Source: Anaerococcus vaginimassiliensis (lineage in GTDB: Bacteria; Bacillota; Clostridia; Tissierellales; Peptoniphilaceae). From it: a stretch of 64,000 bases of DNA. The position numbers were made by a program, and so were the translations under genes. Under the pieces are notes generated by a model that saw only the letters and a list, made by a program, of their open reading frames with translations, was not told where the DNA came from and ran no database searches. Every line of letters begins with the position of its first letter. Position 1 is the first letter of the stretch. Location: the NCBI RefSeq assembly GCF_900626155.1, contig NZ_LR130844.1, positions 1,205,109-1,269,108 on the forward strand, in the 5' to 3' direction. Positions 37,934 through 47,126 of this stretch are shown in pieces.

Positions 37934-38837
37934 AATAATTTATTTCTTAGTTGGAGCTTTCCTAATAATTTTTAACTATCAAAATCGCATAACCACCATT
38001 GATGAAACTACCCTAGATTTAATAGAGGAAGTAAATACTTATAATACTGAAAAGCTATGGCCAGAGTTTAAAAATAAAGATTATATGAAAGATATTAGGT
38101 ATAATTCTAATAAAGAGTTTAGATATGACCATGGGAAAATTATCAAAAAAACTTCAGACCAACCAGTAGCAAGTATTGAAGCTTTAAAAGAAGGAAACAA
38201 ACCACTAATAAAGGCCGTACCCTTTGAAAAATTTAGGGATATTACTGACCAAGGAGCTTCTACAAATGCGAGCCTACAAAGTAAATATAAGTCAGTTATA
38301 ATTCATGAATCCTTCCATTGCTTTCAAATGGAGCATGGGCTGAGCGAAGTGGTAGATATTCTAGATAATGATATTGATTATAATGACCCAGCTTATGATA
38401 AATTTATAATAGTCTGCAATAAGCTAGATGAGGATAAAACCTATAAGAAACTTTGGGAAGATGAGTATAGGGCTTTGCTATCCTTGTATGAAAATAAAGA
38501 CCCAAACCCATATAAAAATGCTAGGGATAAGCGTTTATCTTATGTGAAAACAAATTTTCCCGATCATTATGATTATTTTGTAGAAATGGAAAATTATAAG
38601 GAATTTATAGAAGGAACAGCAAGATTTGTAGAGGAAAAATATATGGTTGCTATAGCAGATGATCCTTATATAAAATATAGTGATAGAGTTTTTAACAGTA
38701 TTGATGAGTCATATTACTCGAAAGGCTCTTTAAAAGCTAAAATATTGGATAAACATTATCCAAGATGGAAAGAGAATTTAGATTTTAGTAGAAAGAATAA
38801 TTTTGATCAAATGTTTAAAAAAAGAAATATTTTGTGA
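37923..38837 (+). CDS. Putative membrane-anchored zinc metallopeptidase (HExxH), unassigned family
   Basis: A 304-residue protein I cannot place in a named family. One N-terminal hydrophobic helix ('IIYFLVGAFLIIF') directs it to the outer face of the membrane. The zincin motif HExxH is at residues 128-132 in 'VIIHESFHCFQMEHG'. About 100 residues later 'EFIEGTARFVEEKY' supplies a glutamate (E230) in an EGxAR context, the layout of a gluzincin third ligand. The rest is charged and tyrosine-rich. It is coupled by overlaps to the ABC permease and to the response regulator, so it probably processes the transported or sensed molecule, or regulates the kinase. Function is inferred from motif and context only. 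Confidence 0.7.
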   Translation: MKNKIIYFLVGAFLIIFNYQNRITTIDETTLDLIEEVNTYNTEKLWPEFKNKDYMKDIRYNSNKEFRYDHGKIIKKTSDQPVASIEALKEGNKPLIKAVPFEKFRDITDQGASTNASLQSKYKSVIIHESFHCFQMEHGLSEVVDILDNDIDYNDPAYDKFIIVCNKLDEDKTYKKLWEDEYRALLSLYENKDPNPYKNARDKRLSYVKTNFPDHYDYFVEMENYKEFIEGTARFVEEKYMVAIADDPYIKYSDRVFNSIDESYYSKGSLKAKILDKHYPRWKENLDFSRKNNFDQMFKKRNIL

Positions 38838-39511
38838 ATGAGAAAATTTTAGTAGTTGATGATAATGATGAAATCTGTAATATAGTTACTCTTTATCTAG
38901 AAAATAGTAGTTTTAAAGTATTTGAAGCTAAAAATGGAAAAGAAGCATTAGAATTTTTAAAAAATGATAAAATCTCTTTGATGATACTTGATATAATGAT
39001 GCCAGAAATGGATGGGATAGAAGTTTTAAAAACTATTGGCAATGACAGAGATTTTCCTATAATATTTTTATCAGCCAAATCCAGTGTAAAGGATAAGATA
39101 GAAGGTTTATATCTTGGTGCGGATGATTATTTAGCAAAACCCTTTGATCCAGCAGAGCTGGTGGCAAGGGTTATTGCGCTTTTAAGAAGAAATAACCACA
39201 GGTCTAATAATATTATAAAAGTAGGGAATTTAAGTTGGGATAAGGATAAAAGACTGATTTATAAGAATGGAAATGTTTTAAATCTACGTTCCAAAGAATA
39301 TGAACTTTTAACAATGTTTATGACCACTCCTGGCAAAGTATTTACTAAGCAAGAAATATATGAAAACTTGTGGCAATCATATTATTTTGAAGACGATAAT
39401 ACAATCATGGTTCATATCTCAAATCTGAGAGAAAAAATAGAAGATAATCCTAGAAATCCAACAAAAATAATTACCATAAGAGGCCTAGGTTATATGCTTA
39501 GGAAAGAATAA
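38834..39511 (+). CDS. OmpR/PhoB-family response regulator
   Basis: A 225-residue regulator. The receiver has the acidic pair in 'ILVVDDNDEI', phosphoacceptor D53 in 'LMILDIMMPEMDG', the threonine/serine position as 'FLSAKSSV' and the lysine in 'DDYLAKPFDPAELVAR'. The C-terminal winged helix includes 'LRSKEYELLTMFM', 'KQEIYENLW' and 'IRGLGYMLRKE'. It starts with GTG overlapping the stop of the HExxH gene and is followed by the kinase with a TAATG overlap. It probably binds the TTTAAG direct repeats in the operon's promoter. Confidence 0.94.
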   Translation: MNEKILVVDDNDEICNIVTLYLENSSFKVFEAKNGKEALEFLKNDKISLMILDIMMPEMDGIEVLKTIGNDRDFPIIFLSAKSSVKDKIEGLYLGADDYLAKPFDPAELVARVIALLRRNNHRSNNIIKVGNLSWDKDKRLIYKNGNVLNLRSKEYELLTMFMTTPGKVFTKQEIYENLWQSYYFEDDNTIMVHISNLREKIEDNPRNPTKIITIRGLGYMLRKE

Positions 39512-40695
39512 TGAATACAAAAAAAAATATTTTCAAGAACACTATTGTCTTTATAATAGTATTTATAATAGCAACTGCCTTATTTTTTATCAGCCTATCA
39601 AAAATTTTAAATGATAATACCTTTGATAATGTTTTTGGTGAATATATACCAATTTCTGATAATGTTGATGAAAGTTCATTAAATTGGGAAAAAATAGCAG
39701 AACTTGGCGGATCTGGCTTTGTAGTGGATGGTAATAAGGTAATAAGGACTTACAATAAAAATTATAACAAAGAATATTCAAATTCTGAGCTTTTAGATTT
39801 TGTAACTCTTGGCGAGGAGGGTCAAAGCACCTTTGTTTTTAATACCTATGATGGAAACAAGTTTTTTTTAAGCTATCCCAATGATAAGGTTTCGCCAACT
39901 ATAAATTTTAATCTAAACAAGGGAGAAAGTACCCTTAAAAAAAATATATTAATATTTTTATTCTTAATTATTGGTGGTTATATTTTAATCATCTATTTCA
40001 TAGTCCGCTGGCTATCCTATAAAATTAATAATGAACTAGCAGAAATCTATAAAAAACAAGAAAGAGATAGGGATCTTTTATTTAAAGGCATTGCGCATGA
40101 TGTAAAAACTCCCCTAGCAGTTATATTATCTTATACTAAGGCATTGGATGAAAATCTAGTTATTAATGAAAAAAGAGAATCATATCTTAAGAGCATTGTA
40201 AGAAATGCAGCAATTTTAAATGATAGAGTAGATGAGCTCTTAGAATTTTCAAGTATTGATAACCTTACGATAGAAAAAGAAAATAAAGATATTTTAGAGC
40301 TTGTACGTAGATACGTTGGAGATAATTATTCTTATTTTTTAGACAATAAAGCTTATATAGAAATATTATTTGCTGAAAATGATAAATTTTTTGTAGATGT
40401 GGATTATAAGTTATTCCAAAGGTTACTTCAAAATTTAATCCAAAACTCCATAGACCATAATGAAAAAGATGCTATAATTACAATTGACTTTAAGGATGAT
40501 AAACTTATTTTTAAGGACAATGGTAGAGGTATAGATTCTAAAGATATAGAAAATATTTTTGACCCTCTATTTACAGGAGATACAAGCCGTCAGCGGGAAA
40601 AACTTCGTGGCATGGGTCTTGCTAATGTTAAGAAGATTTGTGAGCTCCATAAATGGAAAATTTCCTATAAAGATGGCTTTGTAATCAGCTTTTAA
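39511..40695 (+). CDS. Sensor histidine kinase
   Basis: A 394-residue membrane kinase. Two helices ('IVFIIVFIIATALFFISL' near the N-terminus and 'ILIFLFLIIGGYILIIYF' around residue 150) enclose an extracellular sensor region of about 110 residues with no recognised fold. The dimerisation domain carries the phosphorylated histidine in 'FKGIAHDVKTPLAVILSYTK'. The ATPase domain shows 'LLQNLIQNSIDHNEK', 'FKDNGRGIDSKDIENIFDPL' and 'RGMGLANVKKICELH'. It is the last gene of the ABC/HExxH/two-component operon and is the likely partner of the preceding regulator. Confidence 0.93.
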   Translation: MNTKKNIFKNTIVFIIVFIIATALFFISLSKILNDNTFDNVFGEYIPISDNVDESSLNWEKIAELGGSGFVVDGNKVIRTYNKNYNKEYSNSELLDFVTLGEEGQSTFVFNTYDGNKFFLSYPNDKVSPTINFNLNKGESTLKKNILIFLFLIIGGYILIIYFIVRWLSYKINNELAEIYKKQERDRDLLFKGIAHDVKTPLAVILSYTKALDENLVINEKRESYLKSIVRNAAILNDRVDELLEFSSIDNLTIEKENKDILELVRRYVGDNYSYFLDNKAYIEILFAENDKFFVDVDYKLFQRLLQNLIQNSIDHNEKDAIITIDFKDDKLIFKDNGRGIDSKDIENIFDPLFTGDTSRQREKLRGMGLANVKKICELHKWKISYKDGFVISF

Positions 40696-40708
40696 TATAG
40701 TATAGTGA

Positions 40709-41836
<1,128 letters not shown>

Positions 41837-41845
41837 GAAATTATT

Positions 41846-42895
41846 ATGAAAAAATATTTGCTAGCTATAGGATTTGCCATTTTAAGTCTAGGCGTAAATG
41901 AATCTTATGCTTCTGATGTAGTTTATTATGATGACTCTGATTTAGATATGATATTTGAAGAAAATGATATCGAATATGATAAAAGAAAAGTATATGAAAG
42001 AAGGATAGAATATCTAAGGGAAGATGAAAATATAACAAATAGTGATGATCTAATAAGTGAGTATGAGAGAGAAATTGATAGATTAGACCGAGAAGAAGAT
42101 AAAAACCAAGAAAATCAAACAGATAAGGAAATAGAAGTAGAAAACCACAGGAAAAACGAAGATCTAAATAAAGAAATATCAAATATTACTAGAGAAGAAA
42201 TGAATAAGGTTGATGGTCTCTATCAAGTAGCAGTAAAAACTCTTGATGGAGATAGTGATGTTGACTTTTCTTATAGAAATACTAATGGTTCTTTGCCTTC
42301 TGCATCTACTATCAAGGTATTTATAGCAATAAGTGCCTATGAAAACATTGAAAGTGGAGATTTAAAGGAGACAAGTTCCTTAAAAAAAGATATACACTTG
42401 ATGCTAAATAGATCTGATAACTATGCGACCAATAGAGTTATAGATGCTTTAGGTGGATTTTCTACAGTAAACAAAACAATCAAGAGATTGACAAATTCTA
42501 ATAGAACCTCTCTAAACAGGAAATTAGCTTATTCTGGCAAAGAAAATATGGTCGATGTCGATGATTTAATTATAGCTATGGAAGAGTTAAATAATCCAAA
42601 CATTATAAGCTTAGAAAGTGCTGAAAAAATCAAAAAATCTATGATAAATACTAACACAAGTACAAAAAAACTACTCGCAAATTTACCAGAATATGCAAGT
42701 GGAATAAATAAATCTGGTGAAAACCCTGACAGAGGTCAAGACTTAGATGTAGCTATAATTGACGTAGGTAGTACTAGATTTGCCTTGGCTGTTGCTATGA
42801 AAACTAACAAAATTTATGATAACCAAAATGAACTTAGGGTTCTTAGAAACATTGGTAGGAGAATTACAGAAGCTTTTTACAGGTTTGAGAATTAA
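41846..42895 (+). CDS. Secreted class A beta-lactamase-fold serine hydrolase
   Basis: A 349-residue exported protein. The signal peptide ends near 'GVNESYASDV', followed at residues 24-57 by the motif 'DVVYYDDSDLDMIFEEND' also found in the GH25 lysozyme of this window. A charged linker (about 55-115) leads to the catalytic domain: SxxK in 'SASTIKVFIAIS', SDN in 'LNRSDNYATNRVIDALGG' and KSG in 'SGINKSGENPDRG'. These are the active-site elements of penicillin-interacting enzymes. The glutamate of the omega loop that makes true class A beta-lactamases efficient is not obvious, so a wall-related peptidase/hydrolase is as likely as drug resistance. It is co-transcribed with mnmA. Confidence 0.85.
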   Translation: MKKYLLAIGFAILSLGVNESYASDVVYYDDSDLDMIFEENDIEYDKRKVYERRIEYLREDENITNSDDLISEYEREIDRLDREEDKNQENQTDKEIEVENHRKNEDLNKEISNITREEMNKVDGLYQVAVKTLDGDSDVDFSYRNTNGSLPSASTIKVFIAISAYENIESGDLKETSSLKKDIHLMLNRSDNYATNRVIDALGGFSTVNKTIKRLTNSNRTSLNRKLAYSGKENMVDVDDLIIAMEELNNPNIISLESAEKIKKSMINTNTSTKKLLANLPEYASGINKSGENPDRGQDLDVAIIDVGSTRFALAVAMKTNKIYDNQNELRVLRNIGRRITEAFYRFEN

Positions 42896-42896
42896 T

Positions 42897-42923
42897 AAGA
42901 GAGTTAAAATACTCTCTTTTTCT
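42897..42923 (+). terminator. Intrinsic terminator after the serine hydrolase gene
   Basis: AAGAGAGT pairs with ACTCTCTT around a 6-nt loop and runs into a T-rich tail. Confidence 0.82.
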
Positions 42924-42973
42924 TTATAGGAATTTAATAGGCTAAGTGCTAGTATTAGCTTAAGGAGGAAGTT

Positions 42974-43360
42974 ATGAATATCAAAAAAATAATTTTAGCA
43001 TTGACCATAGTACTAGCAGGATTTTTTGGTTCAAATATATCTTTTGCTAGTGGTGAAACAATTATAGAGGATAATTTTATAGTAAAAGAAGTAAATGAAG
43101 AGGGAGTTACTTTAGAAAAAAAGGGCTACGAAGGAGACTTATATAGAGTAGATAAAAAAGAATTTAAACAGGACCCAAAAGTAGGGGAAGAATATATCAT
43201 AAAACACAATGATATAATTTTACCTTCAAATCCGGCCCAATTTAACAAAATATATGAGATAAAAAAGGTTGAGGCTGGAAATAAACCTAGCAATAAAATA
43301 TATTTTGGCATAGGACTTCTATTGGTGATTCTTTTCGCTTATTTTAGAATGAGGAAATAA
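42974..43360 (+). CDS. Small exported protein with C-terminal membrane helix, unknown function
   Basis: A 128-residue protein not recognised as a known family. It has a signal peptide ('IILALTIVLAGFFGSNISFA'), an extracellular part of about 75 residues containing 'TIIEDNFIVKEVNEEGVTLE' and 'YIIKHNDIILPSNPAQFNKI', and a C-terminal helix 'IYFGIGLLLVILFAYF' followed by the basic end RMRK. The tail resembles a sorting signal in shape (helix plus positive end) but lacks an LPXTG-type motif, so it is more likely a type I membrane protein. TAAGGAGG precedes the ATG. It is a single gene between two terminators. Confidence 0.65.
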   Translation: MNIKKIILALTIVLAGFFGSNISFASGETIIEDNFIVKEVNEEGVTLEKKGYEGDLYRVDKKEFKQDPKVGEEYIIKHNDIILPSNPAQFNKIYEIKKVEAGNKPSNKIYFGIGLLLVILFAYFRMRK

Positions 43361-43367
43361 AAAATGA

Positions 43368-43412
43368 GACTGTTTAATCTATGATATTTAGTAAGATTAA
43401 ACAGTCTTTTTT
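43368..43412. terminator. Bidirectional intrinsic terminator between convergent genes
   Basis: GACTGTTTAATCT pairs perfectly with AGATTAAACAGTC. T-runs on both strands serve the small exported protein on the plus strand and the ComGA-like gene on the minus strand. Confidence 0.88.
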
Positions 43413-43421
43413 AATTCAATA

Positions 43422-44591
43422 TTAGATATCAACAGCCCTGATGACCTCATCAAGAGATGTCACACCATCTATTACTTTATCAAGCCCTTCAGCTAGCATT
43501 GATTTGAAATTATCATTCTTAAGTTTTTCTTTAATTTCTTCAGTATCTTGGTATCTGAGGATATTTCGAAGGTCTTCATCAATTACCAGAACTTCTGCTA
43601 TGGCTTCACGACCGCGATAACCGTTTTTACATTTTTCACATCCATTTGGTCGGTAAATGACTTGATTTCTATCTATATTTTTGTAATTTTTAATAAACTC
43701 ATATTCCTCATCTGTAAGAGTATCTTTTTTCTTGCAATCGCAAAGTTTTCTAACTAGCCTTTGACTAGCTAGTAGACTAATACTTGCATTTATTAAGTAG
43801 TCATCTACACCCAAATCTTTAAGCCTAACAATAGATGATAGGGCATCTTTTGTGTGTACGGTTGTGAGAACTAAATGTCCTGTAATTGCAGCTCTTATAG
43901 CAATTTCTGCAGTTTCTTTATCTCTAATTTCACCAATCATTATTATGTCTGGGTCTTGTCTTAGGATAGATCTTAAAGCAGTATCAAACGTTAGACCTAT
44001 TTTTGGATTTATAGGAACTTGATTGATGCCCTCAATTTTGTATTCGACTGGATCTTCGACTGTGATTATGTTTTCGTAGCCAGTGTTTAATTTATTAAGC
44101 AAAGAATACAAAGAAGTAGTCTTGCCAGATCCAGTTGGTCCAGAAAATATTATCATCCCAGATTTTTTATTTAGGGTTTGTTCGATTTTTTCAATAGAAT
44201 CCTTAGAAAATCCTAAGAGATTATTAGTTTTCTTAAATTCATTAATAGATAAAATTCTTAGGACGAGTTTTTCTCCGTTCACAGTATTTATAGTAGACAA
44301 GCGAAAATCAATATCTGGAAATTGGTCTATCTTAAGGTTAGCATCTTGGGGACGTCTTTTTTCTGCTATATCTACCTTGGCACTTAGCTTTATTTTAGTA
44401 ATTAGCTTTTCATAATTTTCCCTTCTAAGCCTCATGTACTCAAATAAAGCTCCATCTATCCTAAATCTAATCTTGCCGTAATCTTCAAAAGCTTCTATAT
44501 GAATATCACTTGCTCGTTTTTTGATAGCCTCACTAAACAATTCTATTAAAAAAATGTCGATATTTGTTTCAATATCTCTCTCGCTTATCAT
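43422..44591 (-). CDS. ComGA/PilB-like type II/IV secretion ATPase
   Basis: A protein of about 389 residues of the GspE/PilB family without the N-terminal extension of PilB, so closer in size to ComGA. It has 'KRASDIHIEAFEDYGKIRFR', Walker A 'FSGPTGSGKTTSLYSLLNKL', the Asp box 'ILRQDPDIIMIGEIRDKETA', the His box 'ITGHLVLTTVHTKDA' and the zinc tetracysteine in 'KLCDCKKK' and 'GCEKCKNGYRGRE'. It powers pilus or DNA-uptake pseudopilus assembly. No platform protein (ComGB/PilC) or pilin gene is adjacent. The start is the ATG overlapping the comM stop, with GGAG six bases upstream. It forms an operon with comM and the pseudouridine synthase. Confidence 0.85.
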   Translation of the reverse strand: MISERDIETNIDIFLIELFSEAIKKRASDIHIEAFEDYGKIRFRIDGALFEYMRLRRENYEKLITKIKLSAKVDIAEKRRPQDANLKIDQFPDIDFRLSTINTVNGEKLVLRILSINEFKKTNNLLGFSKDSIEKIEQTLNKKSGMIIFSGPTGSGKTTSLYSLLNKLNTGYENIITVEDPVEYKIEGINQVPINPKIGLTFDTALRSILRQDPDIIMIGEIRDKETAEIAIRAAITGHLVLTTVHTKDALSSIVRLKDLGVDDYLINASISLLASQRLVRKLCDCKKKDTLTDEEYEFIKNYKNIDRNQVIYRPNGCEKCKNGYRGREAIAEVLVIDEDLRNILRYQDTEEIKEKLKNDNFKSMLAEGLDKVIDGVTSLDEVIRAVDI

Positions 44592-46120
44592 CAGTTGCTC
44601 CAATATTTTTCATCTAATGTTCTATAGCGGATAGCTTCTAGGAGGTGTTTTTGATTTATTTCTTCGCTTTGATCTAAATCAGCTATTGTTCTTGCCATCT
44701 TTATAACCTTGTTAAAAGACCTAACTGAAAAGTTGTATTTATTAAAGGCAAGCTTTGCAATTTTTTCAACTTCATCTGATAAGTGAATATATTTTTTCAT
44801 TTGCTTGGTATTCAGTTCAGAGTTTGTTGAGATTTTCTCATCCTTGTATCGTATCGATTGAATTTCTCTTGCAATAGTTACTTCCCTTTTTAGCTCAGCT
44901 GAACTTTTTGATTTAGAATCATCTCTCAAATCATCATATTTTACAGGTTTTATTTCTATATGTATATCAATTCTGTCTAAAATTGGTGAAGATATTTTAT
45001 TTAGGTATCGTCTGATTTCATTAAATGAACAAGTACATTCCTTTAATGGATTGCCGAAATTCCCACAAGGACAAGGATTCATAGCTGCTATCAAAATAAA
45101 ATCTGCAGGATATTTTACAGAAGCTTGAGATCTTGCGATATTTATTTCCTTATTTTCCAAGGGTTCGCGGAGGGCTTCTATAACATTTTTTCTATATTCT
45201 GGAAATTCATCTAAGAGTAAGACTCCCTTGTGAGCTAAAGTTATTTCTCCAGGTCTAGGTACTGAATGACCTCCACCAATGAGGGCAACTTCGCTTGATG
45301 TGTGATGAGGTGATCTAAATGGTCTTTCGCTAACAAGATGGCCGCTTTCTAAAAGTCCCATGATGGAATATATTTTTGTTACTTCGACTTTTTCTTCAAA
45401 ACTCATATCAGGAAGAATAGTTGGAAGGTGTTTAGCAGAAAAGGTCTTACCAGAACCAGGAGCTCCAATCATTAATACATTGTGGTTACCTGCTGCAGCA
45501 ATTTGCAAAGCTCTTTTTAGACTTTCTTGTCCCTTGAGGTCTTTGAAATCATAGTCGTAAGAAATGCTATTATCAATTTTACTAAGGTCAATCTTATAAG
45601 GAGATTTCTCTTTTTCCTTATTTATAAAAGCTACTATTTCATTTATATTATCAAAAGGGTAGATATCTACATCAGAGATAATAGCACATTCATCTTTGTT
45701 ACCATCTGCTATTATGAATTTAGTAAAACCAATTTGTCTCATAGCGATTATCATAGCGAGTGAGCCCTTTATAGGAACAATTCTTCCATCAAGAGATAAC
45801 TCTCCTAAAAAAATATACTCATCATAAGGAAGGTTTATTACGCCCATTGATGCTAATAAAGAAATAGCAATAGGTAAGTCTAGCTGTGTTCCTTCCTTTT
45901 TTAGATCAGCTGGCGATAGATTTATTGTGATCCTACCTGCAGGAAATTTGTAGCCAGAATTAATAAGAGCTACCCTAACCCTATCTTTTGATTCTTTTAT
46001 TGAAGAATCGGGTAGACCTACAATATTAAAGGAAGGTAGACCTGAGGTTATATCAGATTCAACCTCAACTAATTTGCCTTCTAATCCTATGAGAGTTGTC
46101 GTATTAGTTTTCGAATACAT
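44591..46120 (-). CDS. comM: ComM/YifB-family Mg-chelatase-like AAA ATPase
   Basis: A 509-residue protein. The N-terminal Lon-S5-like domain ('VESDITSGLPSFNIVGLPDS') is followed by the AAA core with Walker A 'MIGAPGSGKTFSAKHLPTIL', 'FRSPHHTSSEVALIGGGHSV', Walker B 'GVLLLDEFPEYRKNVIEALR' and 'ILIAAMNPCPCGNFGNPLKE' with its zinc-like cysteines, then a C-terminal helical part. ComM is a hexameric helicase promoting branch migration during natural transformation. Its position in front of a ComGA-like ATPase gene fits a DNA-uptake theme. It overlaps both neighbours and so is part of one transcript. Confidence 0.92.
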   Translation of the reverse strand: MYSKTNTTTLIGLEGKLVEVESDITSGLPSFNIVGLPDSSIKESKDRVRVALINSGYKFPAGRITINLSPADLKKEGTQLDLPIAISLLASMGVINLPYDEYIFLGELSLDGRIVPIKGSLAMIIAMRQIGFTKFIIADGNKDECAIISDVDIYPFDNINEIVAFINKEKEKSPYKIDLSKIDNSISYDYDFKDLKGQESLKRALQIAAAGNHNVLMIGAPGSGKTFSAKHLPTILPDMSFEEKVEVTKIYSIMGLLESGHLVSERPFRSPHHTSSEVALIGGGHSVPRPGEITLAHKGVLLLDEFPEYRKNVIEALREPLENKEINIARSQASVKYPADFILIAAMNPCPCGNFGNPLKECTCSFNEIRRYLNKISSPILDRIDIHIEIKPVKYDDLRDDSKSKSSAELKREVTIAREIQSIRYKDEKISTNSELNTKQMKKYIHLSDEVEKIAKLAFNKYNFSVRSFNKVIKMARTIADLDQSEEINQKHLLEAIRYRTLDEKYWSN

Positions 46121-47021
46121 TTATATCTCCTAATCCTAATATTTTCTGGTATTTTAAAAAGTCTTCGTGAGGATTTGCTATGTAGGAAACATATTTTCCT
46201 TCCATATCAGTAAATCCTATGTAAGCACAGTGGAGCAATTGATGGTCTAAGTTAAAATTATGTTTTACATTTCCATAAACAGGATCTCCCAAGATAGGAT
46301 GGTTTAAATGAGTCATATGGACTCTAATTTGATGGGTTCTACCTGTAACTATCTTAACCTTAACTAGAGAATAGTCATTAGTTTCTGCTACTACTTCATA
46401 ATGGCTAATTGCCTTTCTTCCAGAAGAAGTAACAGCCATTTTTCTTCTATTGTGAGGGTCTCTATCCATAAAGGTCTCTATTGTATCAGATTTCTTATCA
46501 AAAGTTCCAAAAACTATGGCATAATAAATTTTATCTACTTTTCTAGTTTCAAACATCTTTTTAAAATACTTGTAAGATGTATTATTCTTAGTTATAGCAA
46601 TAAGCCCTGTCGTATCCTTATCAAGCCTATGGACAATACCAGGTCTATCATCTCCTCCAATATGAGATAGGCCGTCGTATCCATATCTATCCAGAAGTCC
46701 ATTTACCAAAGTCCCTGTAACTATTTTTCCAGCAGGATGGACTATAACATTAGAATCCTTGTCTATTATGGCGTAATCGTCATTTTCATAGACAACTTTC
46801 AAATCCATTGCTTCAGGGTCAATTGTAGGAACATGAAAGAGAGAGTCATCTATTTCTATTTCGTCTCCTTCTTTTAACTTAAAGCTTGGCTTAACTATTT
46901 TATCATTAACTTTTATTTTTTTATCTTTGATAAAGTCTTTAATCTTTTCCCTAGGGATTTCTTCTAGTTCGTCAGATATAAACTTATCAATTCTTATTAT
47001 TTCATCTGCAATCATTATCAT
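46104..47021 (-). CDS. RluA/RluD-family ribosomal large-subunit pseudouridine synthase
   Basis: A 305-residue enzyme with an N-terminal S4-like RNA-binding domain ('IREEIPREKIKDFIKDKKIKV' region, residues 15-75) and the catalytic domain with aspartate in 'GIVHRLDKDTTGLIAITKN'. Other conserved pieces are 'VNGLLDRYGYDGLSHIGG' and 'VTGRTHQIRVHMTHLNHPIL'. It isomerises uridines in 23S rRNA; in Firmicutes it is often annotated RluD/YlyB. The ATG has no ribosome site; a TATAAT ends six bases before it, pointing to a leaderless transcript. Its 3' end overlaps comM by 17 nt. A second ATG two codons later is an alternative. Confidence 0.92.
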   Translation of the reverse strand: MIMIADEIIRIDKFISDELEEIPREKIKDFIKDKKIKVNDKIVKPSFKLKEGDEIEIDDSLFHVPTIDPEAMDLKVVYENDDYAIIDKDSNVIVHPAGKIVTGTLVNGLLDRYGYDGLSHIGGDDRPGIVHRLDKDTTGLIAITKNNTSYKYFKKMFETRKVDKIYYAIVFGTFDKKSDTIETFMDRDPHNRRKMAVTSSGRKAISHYEVVAETNDYSLVKVKIVTGRTHQIRVHMTHLNHPILGDPVYGNVKHNFNLDHQLLHCAYIGFTDMEGKYVSYIANPHEDFLKYQKILGLGDINVFEN

Positions 47022-47027
47022 ATTTTA

Positions 47028-47036
47028 ATTATATCA
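47028..47036 (-). promoter_or_regulatory. Extended -10 promoter, leaderless geometry
   Basis: On the minus strand TGATATAAT is an extended -10 (TG-N-TATAAT). It ends six bases before the pseudouridine synthase ATG, so the transcript should start at the start codon. No clear -35 is seen. Confidence 0.5.
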
Positions 47037-47059
47037 CAAAACTCATACATCCATGTAGC

Positions 47060-47087
47060 TTGCAAATACTTATGATTATCCTATAAT
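47060..47087 (+). promoter_or_regulatory. Promoter of exoA
   Basis: TTGCAA and TATAAT are 16 nt apart, about 40 nt before the exoA start. It is divergent from the minus-strand promoter just upstream. Confidence 0.6.
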
Positions 47088-47126
47088 TATATAGTGATTG
47101 ATAATAGAGATTATAAAGGAGAGAAA

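Noticed and set aside
41846-42895. Antibiotic-resistance beta-lactamase
   Set aside because: SxxK, SDN and KSG are present but a clear omega-loop glutamate was not found, and the gene is in a core operon with mnmA, so resistance cannot be claimed.
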